Shown: positions 35,036 to 44,772, counted from the first letter of the stretch. The stretch: 64,000 nucleotides of DNA from Anaerolinea sp. (GCA_013824865.1 PNON01000003.1:35768-99767); one strand, 5' to 3'. The notes: generated by a model not told the origin, from the sequence alone. Numbers and translations are program-made.

Positions 35036-36034
35036 ATGATAAAGCACCTAAAGGTTTTATTCGCTATAACGGTCGTACTTACTTTAGTATTAACGGCATG
35101 TGCCCCTGCAGCTCCCCAAGCACCTGCTCCAGTAACTGAAGAAACGGCCAAGAAATTAAAAGTAGCAGTGGCATTCCCGGGAGAGGTTGCTGATCAATCC
35201 TGGAACCAGTTTGGCTATGAAGGTCTTCAAAAAGCTGAAAAGGATTGCAATGTTGAGATTGCATATACCGAAGGTGTCACACAGGATAAGCAGCTTGAGA
35301 CCTTCCGCAATTATGCGTCTGAAGGTTTTGATGTCATCATTGGCCATGGTGGCGAATATGCTGATGCGATCAATACTACAGCAAAGGAATTCCCGAACCT
35401 ATTTTTTGGTTTAACGAATGGGAAAGTCGAAGGTCCCAATACAGCCAGTATGATTATCGGATACAGTCAGATGAGCTATCTGGCGGGTGCACTGGCTTGT
35501 ACTATGACCAAGAGCGATCACATTGGCTTCGTTGGTGGAGAATCCATCCCAGTCGTTGATGAGGGGGCAAAAGCATATGAGCAAGGAGCTCAAACCTGTG
35601 GAAAGGAAGTAAAGGTTGATATTGTGTACACCGGCAATTGGGCTGATGTGACCAAGGCTCGCGAATCTGGCTTAGCCCTGATCGCTGATGGTGCCGACGT
35701 GCTCTATCATATACTGGACACAGCCGATGCGGGTCTCATCGCTGCGGCGGAAGACAAGGGAGTTTATGCAATTGGTCTCTATCGTGATTCAAGTGCCTTG
35801 GGTCCAAAAGCAGTTATTGGATCGGCTCTTGGATTCCCGGGTACTTTGATCTATCAATTGGCTTGTGGAAAGGTCCCTGGAGGTCAAAATACCTGGTTGG
35901 ATGTTCATACACCCGATGGTGTAAATATCCATATGACCGACCTGGTTCCTGCAGACGCCCAAGCAAAAGTTAAAGCCATATATGAAGATATGCTTGCCGA
36001 CAAGGTGTTGATCAAAAACTATGGGCAACCCTAA
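35036..36034 (+). CDS. BMP-family ABC transporter substrate-binding lipoprotein
   Basis: 332 residues. Signal peptide with lipobox LTAC (lipidated Cys22), a short Pro/Ala linker, then the PnrA/BMP domain (VAFPGEVADQSWNQFGYEG, ASEGFDVIIGHGGEYADAI). Family members usually bind purine nucleosides, but the setting among amidinotransferases and carbamoyltransferases suggests a related nitrogen-rich solute. It is the first gene of a four-gene import operon with an internal hairpin after it. Confidence 0.88.
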   Translation: MIKHLKVLFAITVVLTLVLTACAPAAPQAPAPVTEETAKKLKVAVAFPGEVADQSWNQFGYEGLQKAEKDCNVEIAYTEGVTQDKQLETFRNYASEGFDVIIGHGGEYADAINTTAKEFPNLFFGLTNGKVEGPNTASMIIGYSQMSYLAGALACTMTKSDHIGFVGGESIPVVDEGAKAYEQGAQTCGKEVKVDIVYTGNWADVTKARESGLALIADGADVLYHILDTADAGLIAAAEDKGVYAIGLYRDSSALGPKAVIGSALGFPGTLIYQLACGKVPGGQNTWLDVHTPDGVNIHMTDLVPADAQAKVKAIYEDMLADKVLIKNYGQP

Positions 36035-36115
36035 GCCAAAATGTGACCATGGTTAAGGATTGTGGTTGAATAAGACAGCCTACGCAATAGACCAAGCACA
36101 TGGAGCACTGAATCA

Positions 36116-36146
36116 TCTGTCCCATTCTGGAAAGGGATGGGACAGA
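36116..36146 (+). promoter_or_regulatory. Intercistronic hairpin after the BMP lipoprotein gene
   Basis: TCTGTCCCAT (36116-36125) pairs with ATGGGACAGA (36137-36146), loop of 11 bases, then ATATTTTG. It probably protects the upstream message or partly terminates, so that binding protein exceeds membrane components. Confidence 0.65.
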
Positions 36147-36168
36147 ATATTTTGAGGAGATTTACGGG

Positions 36169-37704
36169 ATGGATCAGAGCAATGACCTAAGCACCTTGCG
36201 CATGGTGGGGATTTCCAAACGATTTCCGGGTGTTCTGGCGAACGATAATATAGACTTCGAGGTGAAAGCCGGTCAAGTGCACGGGATTTTAGGAGAGAAT
36301 GGTGCCGGCAAGACCACTCTGATGAAAATTCTTTATGGTCTCCATCAACCAGATAGCGGTGAAATATTTCTAAATGGTAAGAAGGTTGAAATACATTCCC
36401 CAAAAGCAGCAGGTGATCTTGGTATTGGGATGGTTCACCAGCATTTTATGCTAATTGAGAATCTGACTGCACTTGAGAATGTTGTCCTTGGCCTTCCAAC
36501 AAAACACCCGCCATTACTCGATCTTGAACCGGCTCGCAACCGTTTTAATGAATTAACAAAAGAATACGATCTCCATCTTACCCCCTCATCCCCGGTCTGG
36601 TCATTGCCGGTTGGAGATCAGCAATGGCTGGAAATTCTTAAATTGCTCTTCCGAAATGCCAAGTTATTAATACTAGACGAGCCAACAGCTGTCCTGGCTC
36701 CAAAGCAGGCTAAACAGCTATTATCAACCGTCCGGCGTTTTGCTCAGGAGGGTCGTGCGATTATCTTTATAAGCCATAAACTTGAGGAGATGAAAGAAGT
36801 TGTTGATTGTGTGACAGTTTTGCGCGATGGACACGTTGTGGGTACTGTAGATCCGAAAGAAGTGCAATCTGCCCAATTAGCTCAAATGATGGTTGGACGT
36901 GATGTATTTCTGGACAGGCGTGAACGTGCTCCATATAAGGATAAAAAAGAGGTTTTAGTAATCGAGCATCTCGATTGTTTAAATGATCGAAAACTTCCGG
37001 CTCTCAGGAAAATAGATTTAACTGTGAAGAGCGGAGAGATTGTTGGAGTAGCTGGAGTAGATGGCAATGGACAAAGGGAATTAGCCGAATGCATCACAGG
37101 GTTGCGGCAGTTCACGGGGGGTACAATACATATCAACCAAAAACCCGTTGATGGGGTCATTAATGATACAACTTTGCTGGGTTATATCCCGGAAGACCGG
37201 CACAAGACTGGTCTGGTACTCAAATTTACTGTTGAAGAGAATTTAATTTTAAAGACATTTGAAGAGCTTCCTTATACCAAGCGTGGAATTATCCAGTGGC
37301 ATGAAATAAGGCAAAAAGCAGATGCTTTGATAAAAGAATATGATATCCGGACACCGAATTCAATGGTCCCTGTAAATCATTTATCCGGTGGAAATCAACA
37401 GAAAGTAGTTGTTGCGCGTGAGTTAAGCAACAAGCCTGCTTTATTGATTTCCTCTCAACCAACGAGAGGCTTGGATCTGGGCGCAGTTGAGTCTGTTCAT
37501 AATTTCTTACTTAAGGAACGCAACCGCGGAGCCGCAGTACTATTCATCTCAACCGAGCTTTCCGAGGTATTGACCCTTAGCGATCGAATTATCGTTATGT
37601 TCAATGGTGAGATAATGGGGGATTTGAATGCAGAAAAAGTAGACGTTAATTTGATTGGTGAATTAATGTTAGGGCATCGGGAGGGATTAGAAGCGACACC
37701 ATGA
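36169..37704 (+). CDS. ABC transporter ATPase with two nucleotide-binding domains (nucleoside/BMP type)
   Basis: 511 residues, YufO/RbsA-like. First domain: Walker A GENGAGKTTLMK, signature LPVGDQQWLEILK, Walker B LLILDEPTAVL. Second domain: degenerate Walker A (GVDGNGQREL), signature LSGGNQQKVVVAREL and Walker B LLISSQPTRGLDLG with Ser for Asp. Such asymmetry is normal in this family. Its stop overlaps the first permease by 4 bases. Confidence 0.93.
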   Translation: MDQSNDLSTLRMVGISKRFPGVLANDNIDFEVKAGQVHGILGENGAGKTTLMKILYGLHQPDSGEIFLNGKKVEIHSPKAAGDLGIGMVHQHFMLIENLTALENVVLGLPTKHPPLLDLEPARNRFNELTKEYDLHLTPSSPVWSLPVGDQQWLEILKLLFRNAKLLILDEPTAVLAPKQAKQLLSTVRRFAQEGRAIIFISHKLEEMKEVVDCVTVLRDGHVVGTVDPKEVQSAQLAQMMVGRDVFLDRRERAPYKDKKEVLVIEHLDCLNDRKLPALRKIDLTVKSGEIVGVAGVDGNGQRELAECITGLRQFTGGTIHINQKPVDGVINDTTLLGYIPEDRHKTGLVLKFTVEENLILKTFEELPYTKRGIIQWHEIRQKADALIKEYDIRTPNSMVPVNHLSGGNQQKVVVARELSNKPALLISSQPTRGLDLGAVESVHNFLLKERNRGAAVLFISTELSEVLTLSDRIIVMFNGEIMGDLNAEKVDVNLIGELMLGHREGLEATP

Positions 37705-38834
37705 ATTATAAAATTAATAAACTCGACAGTACAAGATTGCTCGATATTGGCGGATTGGTCTTATCAGGTGGGAGACCAATTCTTGCCATCATCCTTGCTT
37801 TCCTGGTCTCCGCGGTAATGATTATCATTCAAGGAGCAAACCCGCTGGAAGCGTATAGCGCTATGCTTAGAGGTTCATTTGGTAGCGTGGCGGCTCTGGC
37901 CAACACCTGCGTTCGCGCTGCCCCATTGCTTCTTGGCGGCCTGGGGGTTGCTCTTGGAGTCAAAGCAGGTTTATTGAATGTAGGGATAGAAGGTCAAATC
38001 TATGTGGGTGGGTCCGCCGCAGCCGCGGTTGGTATCATGCCAATTCCAGTAGCACCATGGTTACATCTTGTGCTGGCTGTATCGGCGGGATTTCTTGGAG
38101 GAGCAATATGGGGTTTGATTCCTGCATATTTGAAGGCTTATCGCGGTGTTAGTGAAATTGTCGTCACCTTGATGTTAAACTATGTGGGTATCCAACTTTG
38201 CAGTTTACTGGTGCATGAGCCCAGCCCATTGGCTGAAAAAGGAGCTTTTTTTCCGCAATCACCACCAATCTTAGCGAGCGCACAGCTACCCATTTTGATT
38301 AAAGGAACAAGTCTCCACTTAGGAATCATCCTGGGATTAATCGCCGCAATCATTCTTGCCTATGTGCTGTTCTATACTCCCTTTGGGATGCGCACCAAAA
38401 TGATTGGACAAAACCCCGAGGCTGCCCGGTATGCAGGTGTGAATGTAAAAAAGCAAACTGTCGTGGCATTAATACTGAGTTGTGGTTTGGGGGGATTGGC
38501 AGGAACAGGAGAAGTGTTGGGATTGAAACTCAGATTATTTGACTATTTCTCCGGTGGTTTGGGCTATGACGCCATTGCAGTCGCCTTGATGGCAAACAGC
38601 AATCCTGTTGGTGTTATCTTTTCAGCATTATTTTTTGGAGCTCTGCGTGCAGGAGCTGGCAAGATGGAAACAGCCGTTGGTATCAAAGCACCGATTGTTC
38701 AAGTTATTCAGGCTTTGGCGGTTTTGTTTGTTATCATGATTGGTTTCGTTGAGTACAACCGAAAATCAAAGCAAGACAAGCGGAAAGAGCAAATGCCTGA
38801 GGATACTATATATGGATCTGAACTCAATAAATGA
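37701..38834 (+). CDS. ABC transporter permease (nucleoside/BMP type) 1
   Basis: 377 residues, about nine membrane helices, with the NVGIEGQIYVGG motif typical of YufP/BmpD-type permeases. The C-terminus is unusually hydrophilic and lysine-rich (KSKQDKRKEQ). The last 23 bases overlap the next permease. Confidence 0.88.
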   Translation: MNYKINKLDSTRLLDIGGLVLSGGRPILAIILAFLVSAVMIIIQGANPLEAYSAMLRGSFGSVAALANTCVRAAPLLLGGLGVALGVKAGLLNVGIEGQIYVGGSAAAAVGIMPIPVAPWLHLVLAVSAGFLGGAIWGLIPAYLKAYRGVSEIVVTLMLNYVGIQLCSLLVHEPSPLAEKGAFFPQSPPILASAQLPILIKGTSLHLGIILGLIAAIILAYVLFYTPFGMRTKMIGQNPEAARYAGVNVKKQTVVALILSCGLGGLAGTGEVLGLKLRLFDYFSGGLGYDAIAVALMANSNPVGVIFSALFFGALRAGAGKMETAVGIKAPIVQVIQALAVLFVIMIGFVEYNRKSKQDKRKEQMPEDTIYGSELNK

Positions 38835-39741
38835 TTTTTTAGCTGCGGCTATACGAATGGCAGCACCTCTCATGCTTGTTGGTATTGGGGGAGTCTTCAC
38901 TGAGCGGTCTGGAATTTTTAATATTGGCATGGAAGGTACAATGCTGATCGGATGTATGGTATCGGTATACGTCAGTCTCGTTACTGGAAATCTCTGGTTG
39001 GCAACACTTGCTGCTATGCTTGTGGGAAGTTTGATTGGGCTTATACATGCATTTCTAACTGTGACCCGTCGTGCGGATCAAATCGTTACCGGAGCAGCCA
39101 TAAATTTATTTGCATTAGGAATAACGAATCTATTGAATAGCCAGCTGTATGCAGGGTTTGAATATCGACCACGCGTTACCATGTATCCGATTGTCGCCCC
39201 TGAAGTATTACAAGAATTACCTTTTATAGGTCCAATTCTCTTTGCTCAGCCAGTGATCGTATATCTTGCCTTCCTCTTACCTGTTCTAGCTACCTGGATT
39301 CTTTACAAAACAAGCTGGGGATTGAATATTCGTGCAGTAGGAGACCATCCCCATGCAGTGGCTACCGCGGGTCTTTCGGTGAATAAATTAAAGTATCAAG
39401 GTGTAATTATCAGTGGAATGTTCGCAGGTCTTGGTGGCGCTGCTCTTGTGTTGGCGGATTTGGGTTTGTTTGCTACAGGGATGACAGCCGGTCGCGGTTT
39501 TGCGGTTCTGGCTGCACTTGTGGTCGGAAAGTGGAATCCGGTATTGGTCGCGGCGGCTTGCATTCTTTTTGGGGCAGCGGACGCGTTTCAGTTAAGAGCT
39601 CAAACAGCTCAATTTGCCATTCCATACCAGCTTTTTGTAATGTTACCGTACTTGTTAACTATTGCTGCCTTGGCTGGCCTGGTTGGCAGAACTGTTGGAC
39701 CAAAGACTGTCGGTAAACCTTATGATCCTGAGAGTATATAA
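38812..39741 (+). CDS. ABC transporter permease (nucleoside/BMP type) 2
   Basis: 309 residues, starting at ATG 38812 (M-D-L-N-S-I), eleven bases after a GAGGA site and inside the tail of permease 1; an upstream start at 38740 would add only out-of-frame translation of the previous tail. Motifs FNIGMEGTMLIG and RAVGDHPHAVATAG are characteristic of YufQ-like partners. About eight helices. Confidence 0.88.
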   Translation: MDLNSINDFLAAAIRMAAPLMLVGIGGVFTERSGIFNIGMEGTMLIGCMVSVYVSLVTGNLWLATLAAMLVGSLIGLIHAFLTVTRRADQIVTGAAINLFALGITNLLNSQLYAGFEYRPRVTMYPIVAPEVLQELPFIGPILFAQPVIVYLAFLLPVLATWILYKTSWGLNIRAVGDHPHAVATAGLSVNKLKYQGVIISGMFAGLGGAALVLADLGLFATGMTAGRGFAVLAALVVGKWNPVLVAAACILFGAADAFQLRAQTAQFAIPYQLFVMLPYLLTIAALAGLVGRTVGPKTVGKPYDPESI

Positions 39742-39857
39742 AGGATGTTTCTTTATATCGATGTAAGCATTTTAGGTATCAGGTTGCGTATGTGAAAATT
39801 GGGTTTAATTATCTAGTATTGATTTGGCTGCGATTAATAGAAAGGAGCTAAGCGAAA

Positions 39858-40721
39858 ATGGTTGAAAATAATACGGTTATATATAATTCGACCGGGAAAC
39901 TAAAACGTGTTTTCCTGGGTAAGCCGACTTATCATGCTAATATCCCGGTTAGTGATGTTGCACGTGATCTTATGGACAGCGGGCTTAATTACGAATTTGC
40001 AGATAAAATTCAGCAACATAAAGAATTGGAAGATGTATTTCGTCAATTGGATATTGAAATCTGTTGGGTGGAGGTAGAACCAGAAAAACTGCCCTGGCAA
40101 ATGTTTACTCGAGATTTTGGTGTCAATTCACCCGATGGAATTCTTGTGGGTCGTTTCCGTTATCTTGAACGCAAAGGCGAGGAAATTGCTGCCAAACGTA
40201 CTCTGGAAAAATTAAGTGAAAAGGTATTGCCCAAACAAATTTCGAAGGGTGCCATGGAAGGTGGTGATTCATTTTGGTTGAACGAGGAAATCCTGGTCAT
40301 TGGCAATGGAAACCGCAGCACCTACTCTGGATTCGACGATGCCCGAAGAATCTTAGCTGAAAATGGTAAACGTGTATACGTAATCGAATTTCTTTCCAAG
40401 TGGAACCACCTGGACAACAATTTCGGGCCGCTTGCAGATAAACTAGCCATCGTAAATATTGATGCAGTACCGGATTACTTTATTGGTATGTTGGATGCCT
40501 TGGGTTGGGAGTTGATCAAAGTTCCTGGAGAATATGGCAGAACCTGTGAGATCAATGTGCTTGCGCTTGGAGAAGACAGAGTCTTGTCCTTCCGTGGTAA
40601 CCGACTAAATGATGCCATGAAAGCTCATGGATTGGAGGTTTACGATCCAGATTATAGTATCTTTATCGCCAACGGTGGAGGGATCCACTGCTCCACATTC
40701 GAATTAGAACGAGAACGATAA
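39858..40721 (+). CDS. DDAH/arginine-deiminase-like amidinohydrolase
   Basis: 287 residues of the pentein (guanidine-modifying) superfamily. Active-site pattern: TRDFG near residue 84, MEGGD near 133, His in WNHLDNN near 183 and nucleophile Cys in GGGIHCSTF near 277. Dimethylarginine hydrolases convert N-methylated arginine to citrulline; related enzymes are agmatine or arginine hydrolases. Its ureido product would suit the carbamoyltransferases nearby. AAAGGAG ribosome site. Confidence 0.82.
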   Translation: MVENNTVIYNSTGKLKRVFLGKPTYHANIPVSDVARDLMDSGLNYEFADKIQQHKELEDVFRQLDIEICWVEVEPEKLPWQMFTRDFGVNSPDGILVGRFRYLERKGEEIAAKRTLEKLSEKVLPKQISKGAMEGGDSFWLNEEILVIGNGNRSTYSGFDDARRILAENGKRVYVIEFLSKWNHLDNNFGPLADKLAIVNIDAVPDYFIGMLDALGWELIKVPGEYGRTCEINVLALGEDRVLSFRGNRLNDAMKAHGLEVYDPDYSIFIANGGGIHCSTFELERER

Positions 40722-40746
40722 CGATTCTTTATATGGATAGTATAAA

Positions 40747-40962
40747 GTGTCAGTGATCAAGAAATTTGGTAACCGAAAAAAGGGCACCATAAGATTAATC
40801 TCAGAGGATACGATTGCTTTTGCTGCCCTTTTCTGGAGACGTTTTGGATTGTCCATGCTGGCTGAATGTATCCCATTGGTAGAAGATAAAAGAGCACGTG
40901 AGTTGTTTGAATCTTCTGCGACGATTGGTAAGATTGTATTAATATGCATTGAATGGAGGTAA
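40747..40962 (+). CDS. Small ORF of unknown function
   Basis: 71 codons from GTG, filling the space between the hydrolase and the carbamoyltransferase. The C-terminal LVEDKRARELFESSATIGKIVL faintly recalls the last strand of zinc-free quinone reductases, but no domain can be claimed. No clear ribosome site. It may be a remnant or a non-coding spacer. Confidence 0.3.
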   Translation: MSVIKKFGNRKKGTIRLISEDTIAFAALFWRRFGLSMLAECIPLVEDKRARELFESSATIGKIVLICIEWR

Positions 40963-40968
40963 TGGTTT

Positions 40969-41916
40969 ATGGATAATCCGTTTGCAGCAAAAGATTTTGT
41001 GACTCTAAAAGGAATAAAACGAACCGATTTGGAGCTCATTTTTGAAACGGCTCTCGAGATGGAAAAAATCGTGGAAAAACGTACCAGGGCTGATCTGTTA
41101 CATGATAAGGTGCTGGGGGTAGCTTTTTTTCAAGTCAGCACACGCACACGCATGAGCTTTGAAAGTGCCATGTTACGTTTGGGGGGGGGGATTGTTGGTT
41201 TTGCCGACCCGAAAACCACAAGATCAGGTGACTATTATTCTGAGAGTTTACAGGATGTTATGCACATGATGAATGGTTATGCTGATGCCATTGTTATCCG
41301 CCACCCTCAAAGCGGGGCGCCAGCGGAGGCAGCAACCGTTGCTGAAGTTCCAGTGATCAACGCTGGTGATGGCTATAATGAACATCCAACCCAAGCTGTT
41401 CAGGATGTTTATACAATGCTTAAGGTCAAAGGTAGTATTGATGGTCTAAAAGTCGCCTTGGTTGGGGATCAGAATATGAGAGTTATGCACTCGTTGCCTT
41501 TAGCTCTGGCGCAATATAATACACACGTATATTTTGTTTCTCCAAAAGACCAGGCAATGCCACAGCCATGGTTAGCAGAATTTACGAAGGTTGGATTGAG
41601 TTTCGAACAAAGAATTGATTTGGAAGGTATTTTATCTGATTTAGATGTTATCTATCTAATGGGTACCAAAACACCTTCCTACTCAGAAGGTCGCACAGAA
41701 GTAATGCTAGAGCGCCCGCAAACCCCTCAACCTTATATCATCAATCGAGAAAAGATCAATCGCGCTAAGAAGAGTATCATTGTGATGCACCCGCTGCCCA
41801 GAGTTGATGAATTACCAGTAGATGTCGATTCAATGGATGCAGCTTTTTACTTTAAACAAGCCAATAATGGTGTTGCAGTTAGGATGGCAATACTTTCATT
41901 AATATTTGGCAGATAA
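40969..41916 (+). CDS. Aspartate-carbamoyltransferase-fold enzyme of unknown specificity
   Basis: 315 residues. The carbamoyl-phosphate motifs are intact: STRTRMSFE (about 57-65), HPTQA (about 139) and MHPLPRVDEL (about 273). The acceptor side differs from ATCase: the 80s loop reads SGDYYSESL where E. coli has SLGKKGETL, so Lys84 is lost, and the MTRVQKER acceptor loop (Arg229, Gln231) is MGTKTPSYSEGR. It is therefore unlikely to be pyrB; a ureidoglycine-, oxalurate- or other ureido-type acceptor is possible. Strong GGAGG site; the AllD-like dehydrogenase follows 45 bases later. Confidence 0.82.
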   Translation: MDNPFAAKDFVTLKGIKRTDLELIFETALEMEKIVEKRTRADLLHDKVLGVAFFQVSTRTRMSFESAMLRLGGGIVGFADPKTTRSGDYYSESLQDVMHMMNGYADAIVIRHPQSGAPAEAATVAEVPVINAGDGYNEHPTQAVQDVYTMLKVKGSIDGLKVALVGDQNMRVMHSLPLALAQYNTHVYFVSPKDQAMPQPWLAEFTKVGLSFEQRIDLEGILSDLDVIYLMGTKTPSYSEGRTEVMLERPQTPQPYIINREKINRAKKSIIVMHPLPRVDELPVDVDSMDAAFYFKQANNGVAVRMAILSLIFGR

Positions 41917-41961
41917 ACAACTTTTGCTGAATACATCTTTTTCTATCCTGGAGGTAATGAA

Positions 41962-43035
41962 ATGATAGTTGTAACTGAAAAAAAGTTGACTGCAATATAC
42001 ACCGGAATTGCCCAGGCGTTGGGTGCCACACAGGAGGAAGCTGATATATTTGCGCGCTGTCATGTGCGTGCTGATCTTAGAGGCATGTACACTCAAGGAG
42101 CCGCTATTATTCCCTACACAGTCGGGTTGACAGAAAAGAATATAGCGCGGTTCGGTGTTCCATTTAAGATCCTTCGCGATGAAGCAGGAATGTGCTTGGT
42201 AGATGCAGGATTTGGTGTTGGGGTTGTTGTCGGGACACGGGCTATGGAACTGGCGATGGAAAAGGCCAGGAAGGCAGGCACTGGCTGTGTCTGGGTTCAG
42301 CACGGGGGAGACTTCAATATGACCGCCAACCCTGTTCTTCAGGCGGTTGAGCAAGACATGGTCGGTATCGTGATGCGAAATGAAGGCCCTCGGGTGGCTC
42401 CATGGGGTGGTCGGGATCCTTTCTTCTATACAAATCCTATCGCAGTCGGAGTACCAACGGGGAAAGAGCCACCGATCATTATTGATATGGCTGCGGGATC
42501 TTTCTCTGTAGGCCAGGTGGTTATGGCTGCCCGGGACAATAGACTTTTACCCTCAGCTCACTTGGTCACCAGCGAGGGTGTCTATACCGACGATGCAACG
42601 AAAATTGTTATCAATCCTGCATTACGCGAATCGAAGTTTAATGGAGGTATTGTTACACTCGGGCACAAAGGACTGATATGGGCGTTAATCGTCGAGCTGT
42701 TTTCAGGACTTTTGCCAGGTGTGAATACGTCCAATAAAAACAACTATGATCCAACTGGAGAACAGCCATTGAACGATGGTGCGTTCTACATGGCGATTGA
42801 TGTATCAAAACTACAGCCAGTTACTGAGTTTAAAATCGCCGCAGATGAATTTTCCCGTGCACTGAGTTCGGTGAGACCTGCTGAAGGATTTGATCGCGTG
42901 GTTGTTCCAGGTGAGGGTGAGGCTGCCAGAGAAGCGCAGCGCAGGAAAGAAGGAATCCCGATACGCGACGAAGATTGGCAAGGCGTGCTTGATGTTGCTG
43001 CCCGTTATAAAGTAGAAGCAAATTCCACCAATTAA
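41962..43035 (+). CDS. Ldh2/AllD-family NAD(P)-dependent oxidoreductase
   Basis: 357 residues of the malate/L-lactate dehydrogenase type 2 family, which includes ureidoglycolate dehydrogenase AllD. The RCHVRADLRGMYTQGA segment near residue 31 with its His, the GFGVGVVVGTRAMELA stretch and the PWGGRDPFFYTNPIAVGVPT core fit the family. Substrate cannot be assigned; its place next to the ATCase-like gene suggests oxidation of a 2-hydroxy ureido acid. Confidence 0.85.
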   Translation: MIVVTEKKLTAIYTGIAQALGATQEEADIFARCHVRADLRGMYTQGAAIIPYTVGLTEKNIARFGVPFKILRDEAGMCLVDAGFGVGVVVGTRAMELAMEKARKAGTGCVWVQHGGDFNMTANPVLQAVEQDMVGIVMRNEGPRVAPWGGRDPFFYTNPIAVGVPTGKEPPIIIDMAAGSFSVGQVVMAARDNRLLPSAHLVTSEGVYTDDATKIVINPALRESKFNGGIVTLGHKGLIWALIVELFSGLLPGVNTSNKNNYDPTGEQPLNDGAFYMAIDVSKLQPVTEFKIAADEFSRALSSVRPAEGFDRVVVPGEGEAAREAQRRKEGIPIRDEDWQGVLDVAARYKVEANSTN

Positions 43036-43557
43036 TGTTCTAAGCCCGAGTCCTGTTTAGGGAACCTCTGACATTCAGTGCCTCCGAAAAACGTCGTTAC
43101 ATGGGGTTTAATATAGGTTCCCGTTCTCCCCTCACTAGGCGGAGACAGCGAGTTTTGTTCAGGGAGCCTGATTTATACACGTGCCGCGGAAAAGTGAATT
43201 GGAGGCTTTTTTTTACCTTAAAGAACAATACCCTCAAAGAGCCCGCGGCTAAGAGCAAAGAGATTTTCGAAATATATTAACAAATGTTGCTTCAAAATAA
43301 ATATTTGTCAATCATATTGACATATTAATAATAAATTGCTATGATCATTAAGATATACCTCGTAATTTATTTACAAAATTACTTGCCATAATGTATTAGT
43401 TTTGTGTGGTTGTATACATCGAAAAAATTAATATAACCGAGGAGGATTAATCCATAGCAGACATCTTTTTTATCGCATTAATGAATGACCATTTTTTTCG
43501 ACACACTGTTAATAATTGAATAGTAGTGAATGTGATAAATCATAAATACTTTAATAA
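43036..43557 (+). promoter_or_regulatory. 522-base control region of amidinotransferase 2 with the shared operator
   Basis: TTGACA (43317-43322), 17 bases, TATGAT (43340-43345), with the -35 box forming the right arm of TGTCAATCATATTGACA (43306-43322), the same 17 bases as at 32517. This predicts an untranslated leader of about 215 bases. The leader holds GAGGAGG (43439-43445) followed by ATA at 43454 and 20 further sense codons before TGA, a possible decayed leader frame. The left part (43036-43260) holds no gene; GGAGGC followed by eight T's near 43200 suggests a terminator for the preceding operon, but a clean stem is not evident. Confidence 0.7.
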
Positions 43558-43569
43558 TTGGAGAGAAAT

Positions 43570-44757
43570 ATGACTATGGTGGAGCAAAAAGTTAAAGTAA
43601 ATGCTTGGAATGAATGGGATGTATTAAAGCGGGTAATTTTAGGCCGTCCAGAGGGCACCCAGGTTGCGGGACCAGAACCGGGAATTTATTCACATCAACC
43701 CGAAGGTGGTTTCCCCATTGGTACGTGGGGAATGTATCCACAGGAAATGGTGGATGAGGCGAATGAGCAGATGGATAATTTTGCTGACATTCTGACAAAG
43801 CACGGTATCATTGTAGATCGGGTGGAAGTGCATCCATCTTATATGGAAGTTCGGGGTAACGGAACACCAGATTGGACAATGCCCAATATGCGTGGTACAA
43901 ACTGTCCACGCGATCTGTTCATGACTGTAGGAAATGAGATTATTGAAGCTGCTGGAGCGTTACGTTCACGATGGTATGAACATCTTAACTTGCGCCCCCT
44001 CTTCGAGCGTTACTTTAAAGAAGATCCCAATTGCTTATGGACGGCTGCCCCTAAACCATTAATGACTGACAAGTCTTATGTAAGGAATTTTTGGTACAAC
44101 TATTATAATGTTTGGACAGACGATGAGAAACGCAAGCTCATGGAAGAGAGTAGCTTCCAACTGACTGACCAGGAGCCAATGTGGGACGCAGCTTGCTGTA
44201 TGCGTATGGGTAAAGACATTTTCTGGTACCACTCATGTGTAACTAACAATGCGGGGATCGACTGGTTAAAGCGCTACTTTGGAGCAAAGGGCATTCGAAT
44301 CCATGAAGTACAGTTTGGTACAACCAGTACAGTTTTTTATGCGTTTCATGTCGATGTAATCATCTGTCCCGTCCGTCCAGGCTTATTAATACATAACCCC
44401 ACACGCCCCTTCCTAACTGAAGAGGCGGTGAAACTATTTAAAATGAATGACTGGGAGATTGTCGAAGCGGTCGGACCGACCTTTAATTATGATGAAGTCC
44501 TCGACTCATTTGGGACACCACGCAAAGGCCCTAATCCAATTTATTTTAACACACTTTCACTAGGACCAAATACAATCTGTGTGGAAGCTCACGAGGAAAG
44601 ATATATAGAACAACTAACCAAACTGGGTATCGAAGTTATTCCCGTCCCTTACGACAAAGTAGTGCCATTCGGCGGCTCTTTGCACTGCACCACTGTAGAC
44701 GTCCAACGAGAAGGAACATGTGAAGATTACTTCCCCAAGCAGATTTCTGGGTATTAG
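43570..44757 (+). CDS. AGAT-type amidinotransferase 2 (intact)
   Basis: 395 residues. Predicted catalytic triad: Asp in MWDAACCMR (about 205), His in AFHVDVII (about 260) and Cys in GGSLHCTTVD (about 373), matching Asp254, His303 and Cys407 of human glycine amidinotransferase in order and spacing. The His context is HVDV rather than HIDA/HMDT, so the substrate may differ from glycine. ATG 43570 follows GGAGAG; a TTG at 43558 is the only longer start. Family members move an amidino group from arginine to an amine acceptor, releasing ornithine, which the argF product in the same block could use or make. Confidence 0.87.
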   Translation: MTMVEQKVKVNAWNEWDVLKRVILGRPEGTQVAGPEPGIYSHQPEGGFPIGTWGMYPQEMVDEANEQMDNFADILTKHGIIVDRVEVHPSYMEVRGNGTPDWTMPNMRGTNCPRDLFMTVGNEIIEAAGALRSRWYEHLNLRPLFERYFKEDPNCLWTAAPKPLMTDKSYVRNFWYNYYNVWTDDEKRKLMEESSFQLTDQEPMWDAACCMRMGKDIFWYHSCVTNNAGIDWLKRYFGAKGIRIHEVQFGTTSTVFYAFHVDVIICPVRPGLLIHNPTRPFLTEEAVKLFKMNDWEIVEAVGPTFNYDEVLDSFGTPRKGPNPIYFNTLSLGPNTICVEAHEERYIEQLTKLGIEVIPVPYDKVVPFGGSLHCTTVDVQREGTCEDYFPKQISGY

Positions 44758-44772
44758 TTATTGTGTATATGT

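Noticed and set aside
41962..43035. Assignment as malate dehydrogenase
   Set aside because: Sequence fits the whole Ldh2 family; without a substrate-specific motif I keep the family name only.
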